From: Candidatus Humimicrobium oleiphilum
GTDB taxonomy: Bacteria > Actinomycetota > Humimicrobiia > Humimicrobiales > Humimicrobiaceae
Direction of reading: 5' to 3'
DNA length: 64,000 nucleotides
Assembly (NCBI GenBank): GCA_002304935.1
Contig: DBPS01000009.1
Coordinates: forward strand, 24,417 to 88,416
The notes beneath the pieces were generated by a model that was not told where the DNA came from, made no database searches, and saw only the letters and a program-made list of their open reading frames with translations. The translations under genes were made by a program, and so were the position numbers. Each line of letters begins with the position of its first letter. Positions within the stretch are counted from its first letter, which is position 1. Shown one piece after another: positions 1 to 7,795 of this stretch.

Positions 1-783
1 AAGATTGATACAGGCATGAATCGTATAGGGATAAATTATAAAGATGCTGTAAAAGACATAATAGAAATATCAAAACTGACGGGCATAAAGGTTGAAGGTG
101 TATTTACTCATTTTGCATGTGCGTCAAAAAAAGAAGATTCCTATAATACTCTGCAGTGGGACAGATTTAAAACAATAATGGATGAACTTAAAATCAGGTG
201 TCCTGAAATCAGTAATTATCACTGTTCGAACAGTGCGGCATTTTTAAGATATCCCAGAATGCATCTGGATATCGTAAGGCTGGGTATTATTATTTACGGC
301 ATCAACCCTTTTAATGATGATTATCGCGATTTTTGCAGCAAAGATGCAATAGACTTTATTGAAAATCTTAAACCGGTATTAAGCCTTAAAGCAAGAATCT
401 CTTTTATCAAAAGGATATCAAAAGGTGAAAATATTTCTTACTGTGGTACGTTCAAAACTAATAGGGATAGTATTATTGCAACTATTCCTGTAGGATATGC
501 AGACGGCTATTCCTGGAATTTTTCCAATAAAGCATATACTATTTTTAATGATTGCTTTGCACCTGTTGTCGGTAATATTACAATGGACCAGACAATGGTC
601 GATCTGACAGGATGTAGCGGAGCTATTGATGCAAAAGCCGGTGACGAGGTGATTCTTATTGGCAGCGGCAGCAATAAGCAAATAACAGTAAATGAGCTGG
701 CAGAGCTTATCGGAACTATTAATTATGAAATAATTTGTATGATTGGTGACAGAATACCAAGGATCTACACGAAAGGCAGATAA
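1..783 (+). CDS. alr: Alanine racemase, C-terminal part (5' end outside window)
   Basis: PLP-dependent racemase that makes D-alanine for peptidoglycan. The reading frame is open from base 1 and begins in the family motif KIDTGMNRIG, so the true start lies upstream; about 260 residues are visible, roughly the last two thirds of a typical 370-residue enzyme. The C-terminal beta domain is recognisable: ISYCGTF holds the second catalytic tyrosine (usual form SYGGTF, here Cys replaces Gly), followed by IPVGYADGY and the NITMDQTMVDLT stretch. It ends GDRIPRIY, the expected terminus. It lies 2 bp before the next gene and is probably co-transcribed with it. What is seen is the motif set; the function is from the family. 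Confidence 0.93.
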   Translation, partial: KIDTGMNRIGINYKDAVKDIIEISKLTGIKVEGVFTHFACASKKEDSYNTLQWDRFKTIMDELKIRCPEISNYHCSNSAAFLRYPRMHLDIVRLGIIIYGINPFNDDYRDFCSKDAIDFIENLKPVLSLKARISFIKRISKGENISYCGTFKTNRDSIIATIPVGYADGYSWNFSNKAYTIFNDCFAPVVGNITMDQTMVDLTGCSGAIDAKAGDEVILIGSGSNKQITVNELAELIGTINYEIICMIGDRIPRIYTKGR

Positions 784-785
784 AA

Positions 786-1361
786 ATGAAAGTTGCTTTA
801 TTCAATTGCAGTCCCAGAAAAGATGGCAATACTTATGTTGGGCTTAAAATCATAGCCGATGAGCTTGAAAAAGAATCAATTACAACTGAAATAATACAGA
901 TTGGCTGCGAAAAGGTCTATGGCTGTGATGCATGCGGTGTATGCAAAAAAACAAAAAGCGGTTTTTGTAATATAAAAGATGATATTGTAAATGATGCAAT
1001 TAAAAAAGTTTATGAAAGTGAAGGTTTTATAATTGGCTCACCCACTTATTTTGGTTCTGTTACTTCGGAAGCCAAGGCTTTTATTGACAGGCTGGGATAC
1101 GCATCAAGAGCAGCGGATATGAAATTAAGCAGAAAAGCAGCAGCAGGAATAGCTATCGCCAGAAGAGCCGGAGCAGTTGATGCTTTGCTTCAGATAAACA
1201 AGATGTTTCTTATAAGCGGATGCGTAATACCCTGTTCTTCCTACTGGAATATTGCAATCGGAAGAGAAAAAGGAGATATTCTTAATGACAGGGAAGGCGT
1301 GGAAACATTTGTTAATCTGGCCAGAAATATGGCGTGGCTTTTAAAGAAGGTTTATGACTGA
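786..1361 (+). CDS. Iron-sulfur flavoprotein / NADPH-dependent FMN reductase family
   Basis: Flavodoxin-fold protein of 191 residues that probably binds FMN and a [4Fe-4S] cluster and moves electrons in an anaerobic cell. The N-terminal NCSPRKDGNT is the phosphate-binding loop of the FMN-reductase fold. Cysteines at 47, 50, 53 and 61 form C-x2-C-x2-C-x7-C, the compact cluster motif of archaeal and clostridial iron-sulfur flavoproteins. GSPTYFGSVTSEAKAFIDR is the second conserved FMN-site segment. It starts 2 bp after the alanine racemase stop, so it is likely in the same transcript, though no functional link is known. The natural electron partner cannot be told from sequence. Confidence 0.8.
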   Translation: MKVALFNCSPRKDGNTYVGLKIIADELEKESITTEIIQIGCEKVYGCDACGVCKKTKSGFCNIKDDIVNDAIKKVYESEGFIIGSPTYFGSVTSEAKAFIDRLGYASRAADMKLSRKAAAGIAIARRAGAVDALLQINKMFLISGCVIPCSSYWNIAIGREKGDILNDREGVETFVNLARNMAWLLKKVYD

Positions 1362-1446
1362 TAACATATAAATGAAAGTTCCCATGCAGGGATACGCGAT
1401 TGAAGCTATGTATTAAAATATTTTTTTATAAATGATTGGAGATTAA

Positions 1447-1935
1447 ATGACAAATAAAAAACTGACAGTATCTGTATTGATCATAATCATTATTTTAGCT
1501 ATTTCTCTTTTTGGAACAGGATGCGCGAAAAAAGATATAGTCGAGCCAGATTACAGCAAAGCTGTTGCAGAGGATTTTCTGGTTTCAGTTAGTGAAAGTA
1601 GTTATGATTTTCCTTCCACAGTGCTCAGTGAAAATTTTAAAAAAAGTCTTAAATCCATGATTAATAATGAAACCGGTCAGGAATATGCAAGCGATAAAGA
1701 TGCATTTATTAATAAAATCTGTAAACCTATTATTGAAAAAATAGGAACATATGAAAAAGGAAGTCTTTCTTTTGTAAAAACACTTACAGAAAAAGGATAT
1801 GTAAGCGTTTTTTATAAGACCAGGTTTTCAAAGGAAACACAGGGAGATGTAACAGTCCAGTTTGTTTTTGAAGAGATTAATGGCAAAATGCTTGTCGGCG
1901 GATTGTGGTTCTCTTCAAAGACTCTGAAGCAGTAA
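1447..1935 (+). CDS. Putative lipoprotein of unknown function
   Basis: A 162-residue protein with a typical lipoprotein signal: basic start, a hydrophobic stretch at about residues 8-24, and a lipobox ending FGTGC, with Cys about residue 26 as the lipidation site. The mature part is soluble and looks like a small alpha/beta domain (SNTF2/DUF4878-like size), but I do not recognise the family. The start ATG follows TGGAG at a good distance. It probably sits on the outer face of the membrane. It precedes another small membrane-protein gene on the same strand. Confidence 0.6.
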   Translation: MTNKKLTVSVLIIIIILAISLFGTGCAKKDIVEPDYSKAVAEDFLVSVSESSYDFPSTVLSENFKKSLKSMINNETGQEYASDKDAFINKICKPIIEKIGTYEKGSLSFVKTLTEKGYVSVFYKTRFSKETQGDVTVQFVFEEINGKMLVGGLWFSSKTLKQ

Positions 1936-2000
1936 TCTACGGGTTCCTGATTTTATAAATTTCAAATAGTTAATTTTTTAATAAAGAGGAAGGAGGAGTT

Positions 2001-2345
2001 GTGCTTGTTTCAGCAAGTGAAGGTCAGATAATCACCAGTGCATTATTCGGGTTTATGGGAATTTACATGTGTTTTATTGTATTTATAGCAGCAGTTTTTA
2101 TTGCATTGTTTGTTTTCTGGATAATAGGTATTGTAGATATTTCTCAAAGAAAAAATGAAGAATTTCCAAATCCGCAGGAGAATCCCAAATCAACCTGGCT
2201 GATAATACTGCTTGTAACTCTTGTAATTCCCCTTGCAGCCGGAATATCAGCAATTATTTATTATACGACCATAATCAGGAAATATCCGAGAGGCAAGTCT
2301 TCCCAAAATGCAGAATCATTGGAAGATGATAACAAAAAACAATAA
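2001..2345 (+). CDS. Small membrane protein with PLDc_N-like helices
   Basis: A 114-residue protein starting at GTG; the strong AGGAGGAG ribosome site just upstream decides this start. It has an N-terminal hydrophobic pair at about residues 10-46 and another at about 66-90. The pattern FWIIGIVDISQRKNE then STWLIILLVTLVIPLAAGISAIIY resembles the PLDc_N (phospholipase D nuclease N-terminal) two-helix domain found in many small membrane proteins of unknown role. The C-terminus is short, charged and probably cytoplasmic. No catalytic motif is present. The assignment is by pattern only. Confidence 0.55.
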   Translation: MLVSASEGQIITSALFGFMGIYMCFIVFIAAVFIALFVFWIIGIVDISQRKNEEFPNPQENPKSTWLIILLVTLVIPLAAGISAIIYYTTIIRKYPRGKSSQNAESLEDDNKKQ

Positions 2346-2369
2346 ATAAAAGAAGACGAATTAAAAAAA

Positions 2370-2618
2370 TTATTCATCCATAATATCTTTTATATCATCA
2401 TCAATGTTTTTGGAAGTGAATGACTTGAAATCGAAATCATCGATTATCCTGCTTATGTTTTTGGGAATGACTTCTTTTTCTTTTAAAAATTCAGTGATTT
2501 TTTTTATCCCGACTTTGCTGATTACATAACCTGCAATACCGCCCAATACGGCACCTCCTGCAATATATGCAAAAACCTTTGAGTCAAATTTCTTTTTTTC
2601 AGAACTATTTCCGGACAT
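2370..2618 (-). CDS. Small protein with one membrane segment (YtxH-like)
   Basis: An 82-residue protein, convergent with the preceding gene. A charged N-terminus (SSEKKKFDSK) precedes one Gly/Ala-rich membrane segment at about residues 15-35 (AYIAGGAVLGGIAGYVI), followed by a basic then very acidic C-terminal tail. This layout resembles YtxH-type general-stress membrane proteins, but the match is one of composition, not of a conserved motif. TTTGGAGGAAATAT gives a clear ribosome site before the ATG. Function unknown. Confidence 0.5.
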   Translation of the reverse strand: MSGNSSEKKKFDSKVFAYIAGGAVLGGIAGYVISKVGIKKITEFLKEKEVIPKNISRIIDDFDFKSFTSKNIDDDIKDIMDE

Positions 2619-2681
2619 ATATTTCCTCCAAAGATATTTTTAAAATTAATTGTAAATTAAATATATAAAATAAATATTCAT

Positions 2682-2710
2682 TTGACAGATAATTCCATAT
2701 TATATATATA
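2682..2710 (+). promoter_or_regulatory. Sigma70-type promoter for the queuosine-precursor transporter
   Basis: TTGACA at 2682-2687, a 17-base spacer, then TATATA at 2705-2710, giving a near-consensus promoter about 45 bases before the ATG of the transporter gene. I looked for a preQ1 riboswitch in the leader because the transporter carries queuosine precursors, and saw none. Confidence 0.6.
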
Positions 2711-2754
2711 ATTGGTTTTTATTACAAAAATTTAAAAGTCCATGGGTTCTTTAA

Positions 2755-3462
2755 ATGAATAATAAAGCAAATGAAATAAATCTGCCGGGTGAAAAGCAGT
2801 ATAAATATTTTGAAATAATACTCGGTCTTTTTGTAGCAGTACTGCTTATTTCAAATATTGCTTCTACAAAAATAACACAGATATGGAAATTTACTTTTGA
2901 CGGAGGAACTATTATATTTCCTCTTTCATACATATTCGGAGATATTTTAACGGAGGTATATGGTTACAAAAAGGCGAGGAAGGCAATATGGATTGGTTTT
3001 TTCAGTGCTTTTCTTATGTCGCTTGTTTTATGGCTGGTAGGATTTCTCAAACCTGCTGAAGGCTGGAATCTGCAGACTGCCTACATTTCAATACTTGGAC
3101 AGACTCCGAGGATAGTAGGCGCTTCCCTGGCCGCTTATTTTGCAGGTGAATTTACAAATTCAATAATACTTGCAAAGTTAAAAATACTTACAAAAGGAAG
3201 ATGGCTTTGGACAAGGACAATTACTTCAACCATAGCAGGACAGGCAGTAGATACAGCATTATTCTGTCTGATAGCATTTGCCGGACTTTATCCAGGCAGG
3301 CTTTTATTGTCCATAATAATTTCCAACTATATTTTTAAGGTAGGTCTTGAAATAATAATGACGCCTGCAACGTATAGAATAGTCCATTTTCTAAAAAGGA
3401 GGGAAGGTACTGACTACTATGATTATAAGACAGACTTTAATCCATTCAGAATAAGAGGGTAA
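2755..3462 (+). CDS. yhhQ: Queuosine precursor transporter (YhhQ/VUT family)
   Basis: A 235-residue membrane protein with about six hydrophobic helices. Family signatures are visible: SNIASTKITQIW, then GGTIIFPLSYIFGDILTEVYGYKKAR, then a late AGQAVDTALFCLIAF segment. The VUT/YhhQ family imports 7-cyano-7-deazaguanine or 7-aminomethyl-7-deazaguanine, precursors of the tRNA base queuosine. The window holds no queuosine synthesis genes, which suits salvage from outside. It is monocistronic by layout: its own promoter lies upstream and a minus-strand gene follows. Substrate preference between preQ0 and preQ1 cannot be read from sequence. Confidence 0.88.
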   Translation: MNNKANEINLPGEKQYKYFEIILGLFVAVLLISNIASTKITQIWKFTFDGGTIIFPLSYIFGDILTEVYGYKKARKAIWIGFFSAFLMSLVLWLVGFLKPAEGWNLQTAYISILGQTPRIVGASLAAYFAGEFTNSIILAKLKILTKGRWLWTRTITSTIAGQAVDTALFCLIAFAGLYPGRLLLSIIISNYIFKVGLEIIMTPATYRIVHFLKRREGTDYYDYKTDFNPFRIRG

Positions 3463-3543
3463 GTAAAACAAAAAAGCACTAGTAAAATTAATCTGATTTA
3501 TTTACCAGCGCCAGTTTGTTCTCAATTACTTTTATTACTCTGT

Positions 3544-3642
3544 TTATTTTGTAAGCATGCCTATTCCAAGAATAGCCAAAACTATAAAAACCAGCCAGTA
3601 GTTTAAAAAAATAAAAGATGTTATTTTCTTTACCTTTTCCAT
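3544..3642 (-). CDS. 32-residue single-pass membrane peptide
   Basis: A very short frame of 32 codons plus TAA, with a near-perfect ribosome site (GGAGGTG, 6 bases before the ATG). The peptide has a basic N-terminus (MEKVKK), a hydrophobic segment at about residues 9-29 containing NYWLVFIVLAILGIGM, and a short LTK end, so it should sit once in the membrane. A sigma70-type promoter and a perfect palindrome lie directly upstream, which makes chance unlikely. I do not recognise a family. Small membrane peptides often modulate a transporter or stress response, but nothing here shows which. Confidence 0.55.
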   Translation of the reverse strand: MEKVKKITSFIFLNYWLVFIVLAILGIGMLTK

Positions 3643-3672
3643 CTGTTTCACCTCCTTAAAGTCATCTTTAAT

Positions 3673-3700
3673 TATAAATATGAATCGTTTCATATTTATA
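3673..3700 (-). promoter_or_regulatory. 12-bp inverted repeat, candidate operator of the 32-residue peptide
   Basis: Perfect arms TATAAATATGAA and TTCATATTTATA (3673-3684 and 3689-3700) separated by TCGT. On the minus strand it begins at the edge of the -10 box and covers the expected transcription start, the position of a classical repressor operator. It could instead form a hairpin in the 5' leader. No T-run follows, so it is unlikely to be a terminator. Confidence 0.5.
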
Positions 3701-3727
3701 TTATATATATTTGTTGATCTGTGTCAA
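3700..3727 (-). promoter_or_regulatory. Sigma70-type promoter of the 32-residue peptide
   Basis: On the minus strand, TTGACA (3722-3727), a 16-base spacer and TATAAT (3700-3705). Both hexamers are perfect consensus. It lies just after the DUF1287-like gene on the same strand and points only to the short peptide frame. Confidence 0.6.
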
Positions 3728-3735
3728 ATATTTTT

Positions 3736-4644
3736 TTACTGATTTAATTCCGGATAAGGGAATCTGTAGTGTCCGCTGACTTCCATTTCAGTAAGAGCAT
3801 TGGTTTCAGTTATTTTGCCAAGGTCTTTTGTTATCATTATAATAAGAGGAATACCTTCAGGATTATTATGGTTTGAAATCATGCCTGCAATATCTTTCCC
3901 GGGGTTTTCGGCATCAACTGTAAAATAAACGATATCCCCGGGCTGCCATTGAAGAATGCTGGCAGGGTCTGAAGCATCAAACTCAGTGGGAAGTTCCAGC
4001 GCATTACGCTGAAAGAACTTCTGCTGAAAATATACGACCCTGAAGTCTGTTTTTTTATCAGGATTCTTGCTGCCCTTGATATCCATAGGGTATGCATCTA
4101 TATGTTTGCTCATATCATCATATACAAGCTCCATTAAATCATAACCGCAATCATTTAAGACAACTGAAATAACATCAGTAGATATCCAGTATTTATCATT
4201 CGGATATCCTGTATCTGCATAAAACTGATACTGGTACTCAATATCTTCTTCAAGAAGCTTCATTAATCTTAATACTATTTTTTTCTGTTCTTCGCTTAGT
4301 TCAAATATGCCTGATTCATTTGCTGCTGAGGATTCCGTAGTGCCGGAAAATTCTTCAGTAGTAGCCAGAGCACTGCCCTCCTCTGACTCCGAACCGGTTA
4401 TTTCATCCTCAGCCAGATTCTGATTTTTGAAATCAATCAATTCCGTTTCTTTTCCCTGGATATTTTCAGATAAAGGAAAATTAATAAAAGATTTAAACAG
4501 GTTCTGGGGGATTTCGATTTTTATTTCTTTATAGAAAGATTTCAGCATCCAGAACTGCAGGGCTGCCAGCGCAACAAAAAGCACTATTATAATATCATAT
4601 CTTAATTTTCTTCTTCTTTGAGATTTTCTTATTCTGGTTTCCAT
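3736..4644 (-). CDS. Membrane-anchored DUF1287-like protein lacking the catalytic residues
   Basis: 302 residues: basic N-terminus, one membrane segment at about 17-35, a Ser/Thr/Glu-rich linker to about 115, then a C-terminal domain that follows the DUF1287 pattern (NlpC/P60-related fold): STDVISVVLNDCGYDL, VYDDMSKHIDAYP, then ILQWQPGDIVYF and a SGHYRFPYP end. In DUF1287 proteins the first motif is CTDV with the catalytic Cys; here it is Ser155. The HIG and IHN histidine motifs are also replaced (IAGMIS, IIMIT). It is probably an extracytoplasmic domain that binds but does not cleave. The ATG lacks a strong ribosome site. The family call is by motif reading, not a search. Confidence 0.6.
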   Translation of the reverse strand: METRIRKSQRRRKLRYDIIIVLFVALAALQFWMLKSFYKEIKIEIPQNLFKSFINFPLSENIQGKETELIDFKNQNLAEDEITGSESEEGSALATTEEFSGTTESSAANESGIFELSEEQKKIVLRLMKLLEEDIEYQYQFYADTGYPNDKYWISTDVISVVLNDCGYDLMELVYDDMSKHIDAYPMDIKGSKNPDKKTDFRVVYFQQKFFQRNALELPTEFDASDPASILQWQPGDIVYFTVDAENPGKDIAGMISNHNNPEGIPLIIMITKDLGKITETNALTEMEVSGHYRFPYPELNQ

Positions 4645-4796
4645 GGACTTATATATTAGCTTAAAAATTCAATTAAATAAAGCAGGCTTTGCTTTGACTT
4701 TTAAAAACAATATTGTTATATATAAAGTTTATTATTTTTTTAAAAAATTGTTAAAATTACTTATTAAAATTTTTACTGCATCCAGGGGATTTGATA

Positions 4797-6680
4797 TTGG
4801 AAAAAGATGTTGTAATACTTACAGGAAATGAAGCCATAGCATTAGGTGCCCATGAAGCAGGCGTCGGATTTGCGAGCGCTTATCCAGGGACTCCTTCCAC
4901 TGAAATACTGGAAAATATTGCCAGATCAGGAAATATTTATTGCCAGTGGTCCACTAATGAAAAAGTTGCTTTGGAAGTTGCATCAGGTGCCAGCCTGGCA
5001 GGCAGAAGAGCTATTGTCGCAATGAAACATGTCGGGCTTAATGTTGCTTCTGATCCTTTTATGACTCTTGCGTATACCGGCGTCAACGGAGGCCTGGTAA
5101 TAATATCTGCAGATGATCCAGGCATGCACAGCTCCCAGAATGAGCAGGATAACAGGTATTATGCAAAAATGGCAAAGGTGCCTCTTCTTGAGCCTTCAGA
5201 TAGTCAGGAGTGTAAAGATTTTATTGTTAAAGCATTTGAAATAAGCGAGGAATATGATACGCCGGTCCTGCTAAGGACTACGACAAGAATATCCCATTCA
5301 GGTTCAGTCGTAAAAAAAAGTAAAGCAAGAAATCAGGAGACGGCCAGGACATATTCAAAAGATTCCATGAAGTATGTCATGATTCCTGCATTTGCCAGGA
5401 ACAGGCATAAGATCCTTCTTGAAAAATTTGAAAAACTTAAGGAATTTTCCGATAAAACAGATATTAATAAAATTGTAAATTTAAAAGATAAAAAATCTTT
5501 CTGCAAGATAGGCATAATTTCAAGCGGAGCCTGTTTCCAGTATGCATCTGAGGCATTTAAAGACTATCCCATATTAAAATTAGGAATGACAAACCCTCTT
5601 CCTTTTGGTCTGATAGAAGATTTTGTATCTGACAAATCATTGATTATAGTTGTTGAAGAACTTGAACCATTCCTTGAGGAACAGATAAGAGCTTCTTTCT
5701 TAAATTGTAAAGTAATAGGAAAAAGTTTTTTACCCGGATATGGAGAGCTCAATGTTGAAATACTTAAGAGCCTGAATAAATTTATTGCCAGCGAAAATAT
5801 CCTGGAATTTATTCATGAACATACATTAAAAGATTTGGAAAACAAGATAAAAAAGTTTAAAGAAAAAAATTCCTATATATCTGGAAATAAAGAAAAAAAT
5901 GATATTAAAGATTCAGTAAAAAAAACAATTCCTCCAAGACCGCCTGTTCTCTGTGCGGGATGTACCCACAGGCCTGTTTTTCATATTTTAAAAAAACTGA
6001 AGGTAATGGTGATGGGAGATATCGGATGCTATACTCTTTCAGTTCTGCCTCCACTTGACAGCCTTGACAGCTGTCTTTGTATGGGAGCTGGTGTGGGTCA
6101 GGCACTCGGGATTGAAAAAGCAAATGATAATTATAAAAATAAAGTTGTTTCAGTAATCGGAGATTCTACTTTTTTCCATTCGGGGATTACTTCTCTTATT
6201 GATAATGTGTTTAACAGGGGGACCGGCCTTGTAATAATACTTGATAACAGAGTTACTGCCATGACCGGGCATCAGACAAATCCCGGAATAGGAAGTACTC
6301 TTATGGGTGAAGATACCCACATGATTCTTCCTGAAGAAATAGTAAAAGCTGTAGGGGTAAAAAATATACGGATTGTAGACCCATATGATGTCGATCTGCT
6401 GGAAAGAACAATAAAAGAAGAATTGAACAGGAAAGAACTTTCGGTCATTATCTGCCGTCAGGAATGTGCTCTTATAAACCAGAAACAAATACTAAGGGAA
6501 TTCTATATAGACGAATCAGTATGTAAAAAATGCGGAATGTGCATTAGGATCGGATGTCCGGCAATTGGATATGAAAACGATAAATATTTTATCAATCAGG
6601 CAATCTGTACCAGCTGTGGTGTCTGCTCACAGATATGTCCGTGGGATTCAATTAAAGCAAATGAAGAGAATAACTTATAA
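4797..6680 (+). CDS. iorA: Indolepyruvate:ferredoxin oxidoreductase, alpha subunit
   Basis: Oxidatively decarboxylates arylpyruvates to arylacetyl-CoA with ferredoxin as acceptor. About 627 residues: an N-terminal pyruvate-binding domain (TGNEAIALGAHEAGVGFAS), a central CAGCTHRPVF segment, a thiamine-diphosphate site (GDSTFFHSG with LDNRVTAMTGHQ), and C-terminal ferredoxin motifs CKKCGMCIRIGCP and CTSCGVCSQICP for two [4Fe-4S] clusters. Two TTG codons compete as start (4791, 4797). The AGGGG ribosome site is correctly spaced only for 4797, giving MEKDVVIL. The next gene overlaps its end by 20 bp. It is the first gene of an iorA-iorB-ACT-paaK operon. Confidence 0.93.
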   Translation: MEKDVVILTGNEAIALGAHEAGVGFASAYPGTPSTEILENIARSGNIYCQWSTNEKVALEVASGASLAGRRAIVAMKHVGLNVASDPFMTLAYTGVNGGLVIISADDPGMHSSQNEQDNRYYAKMAKVPLLEPSDSQECKDFIVKAFEISEEYDTPVLLRTTTRISHSGSVVKKSKARNQETARTYSKDSMKYVMIPAFARNRHKILLEKFEKLKEFSDKTDINKIVNLKDKKSFCKIGIISSGACFQYASEAFKDYPILKLGMTNPLPFGLIEDFVSDKSLIIVVEELEPFLEEQIRASFLNCKVIGKSFLPGYGELNVEILKSLNKFIASENILEFIHEHTLKDLENKIKKFKEKNSYISGNKEKNDIKDSVKKTIPPRPPVLCAGCTHRPVFHILKKLKVMVMGDIGCYTLSVLPPLDSLDSCLCMGAGVGQALGIEKANDNYKNKVVSVIGDSTFFHSGITSLIDNVFNRGTGLVIILDNRVTAMTGHQTNPGIGSTLMGEDTHMILPEEIVKAVGVKNIRIVDPYDVDLLERTIKEELNRKELSVIICRQECALINQKQILREFYIDESVCKKCGMCIRIGCPAIGYENDKYFINQAICTSCGVCSQICPWDSIKANEENNL

Positions 6681-7305
6681 TAGTCCGGATAAATATAAAG
6701 CAGTATCTGATGCTATTTTAAAAGAAACGGGAACAATTTCTGTTCTTTTTGCCGGTGTCGGAGGACAGGGGATACTTCTGGCTACAGGCATAATGGCAAG
6801 GGCGTGTCTTTTTGAAGGTTTTGATGTAAAAGTCTCTGAAGTTCACGGGATGGCCCAGCGAGGAGGAAGTGTCGTAGGGAGTATAAGGTTTGGGGAAAAA
6901 GTGTTTTCTCCTACAATTGATTTTGCAGATTTTATTATTGCGCTTGAGGAATCAGAGCCATTAAGATATGTTGATAATCTTAAAAAGGACAGTGTGCTCA
7001 TCTATAATACCTACAGGATTTACCCAACGACTGTTTATGGCGGAAGCTGTAATTATCCTGGCAATATAAGAGAGATGCTTTTAAAATTTACATCAGATGT
7101 TTTTCCGGTAGATGCATATAAAATTGCAAGGCAGCAGGGAAAAAGCAAAGCTATGAATGTAGTTTTGCTGGGCTTTTTCTCTAATTTTCTTCCCATCAGC
7201 ACTGACAGCTGGGAAAATGCAATAAAAGATATTGTTTCACCGACAATTCTTGAAATAAATTTAAATGCTTTTAAAGCAGGCAGGAATCTTATTAATAATT
7301 TTTAG
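6661..7305 (+). CDS. iorB: Indolepyruvate:ferredoxin oxidoreductase, beta subunit
   Basis: Partner of the alpha subunit, 214 residues, of the pyruvate:ferredoxin oxidoreductase gamma-domain family. Signature AGVGGQGILLATGIMAR lies near the start and SEVHGMAQRGGSVVGSIRFG follows, both typical of IorB. The ATG overlaps the end of iorA by 20 bp, which implies translational coupling. The frame is open further upstream, but that would give an unusual N-terminal extension overlapping the ferredoxin domain of iorA, so the internal ATG is preferred. The product is cytoplasmic and forms the heteromer with IorA. Confidence 0.92.
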   Translation: MKRITYNSPDKYKAVSDAILKETGTISVLFAGVGGQGILLATGIMARACLFEGFDVKVSEVHGMAQRGGSVVGSIRFGEKVFSPTIDFADFIIALEESEPLRYVDNLKKDSVLIYNTYRIYPTTVYGGSCNYPGNIREMLLKFTSDVFPVDAYKIARQQGKSKAMNVVLLGFFSNFLPISTDSWENAIKDIVSPTILEINLNAFKAGRNLINNF

Positions 7306-7315
7306 GAGGTATAAA

Positions 7316-7714
7316 ATGCCGATAAAACAACTAACTGTGTTTCTGGAGAACAAACTTGGAAGACTTGCTGAGGTTACAAGGATTTTAAAAAAAGAAAATG
7401 TCAATCTTCAGGGTTTTTCAACTACAGAAGCAAGAGATTACGGTATTTTAAGACTAGTAGTATCAGATGTTGAAAAGTCGAGGGCAGCTTTGAAAAAAGC
7501 AGGCTTTACAACTCATGTTGCTGACGCAATATGCATAAGGGTTGAAGACAGACCGGGTGAACTGCTGAATGTTCTTGATACTCTTTCAGATGCTAAAATA
7601 AATATAGATTATATTTATGTTATTGCTGGAACGAGAGTAGTATTAAGTGTCCCGGAACTTGACAGAGCTGAAAAACTTCTGATTGAAAAGGGCTTCTTTA
7701 TCTGCAGAGATTAA
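7316..7714 (+). CDS. Tandem ACT-domain protein of the aryl-acid operon
   Basis: A 132-residue protein of two ACT domains in tandem: residues 1-65 (TVFLENKLGRLAEVTRILK) and 70-132 (AICIRVEDRPGELLNVLDTL). ACT domains bind amino acids or related ligands and usually act as regulatory modules. Stand-alone tandem ACT proteins are commonly found between iorAB and a phenylacetate-CoA ligase in anaerobes, as here. TTAGGAGG 5 bases before the ATG fixes the start; the frame is open upstream but overlaps iorB. The ligand, probably an aromatic amino acid or its keto acid, is inferred from context. Confidence 0.85.
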   Translation: MPIKQLTVFLENKLGRLAEVTRILKKENVNLQGFSTTEARDYGILRLVVSDVEKSRAALKKAGFTTHVADAICIRVEDRPGELLNVLDTLSDAKINIDYIYVIAGTRVVLSVPELDRAEKLLIEKGFFICRD

Positions 7715-7795
7715 GAAAGTAATCTATAAAATATTCTGCAGGCAGAGATTTATGACAGAATAGCTGTTTTGATTAAATATTAGTAAGGAAATGAA

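Noticed and set aside
418..681. Minus-strand open frames opposite alr, topA, holB, thrC and other genes
   Set aside because: These are shadows of real genes on the other strand, lacking ribosome sites and family motifs.
2700..2755. Possible preQ1 riboswitch before the queuosine-precursor transporter
   Set aside because: The short leader has none of the preQ1-I hairpin and A-rich tail features; only a promoter is visible.
4643..4831. Open frame of 62 codons upstream of iorA
   Set aside because: Low-complexity, AT-driven and overlapping the iorA start; no ribosome site.
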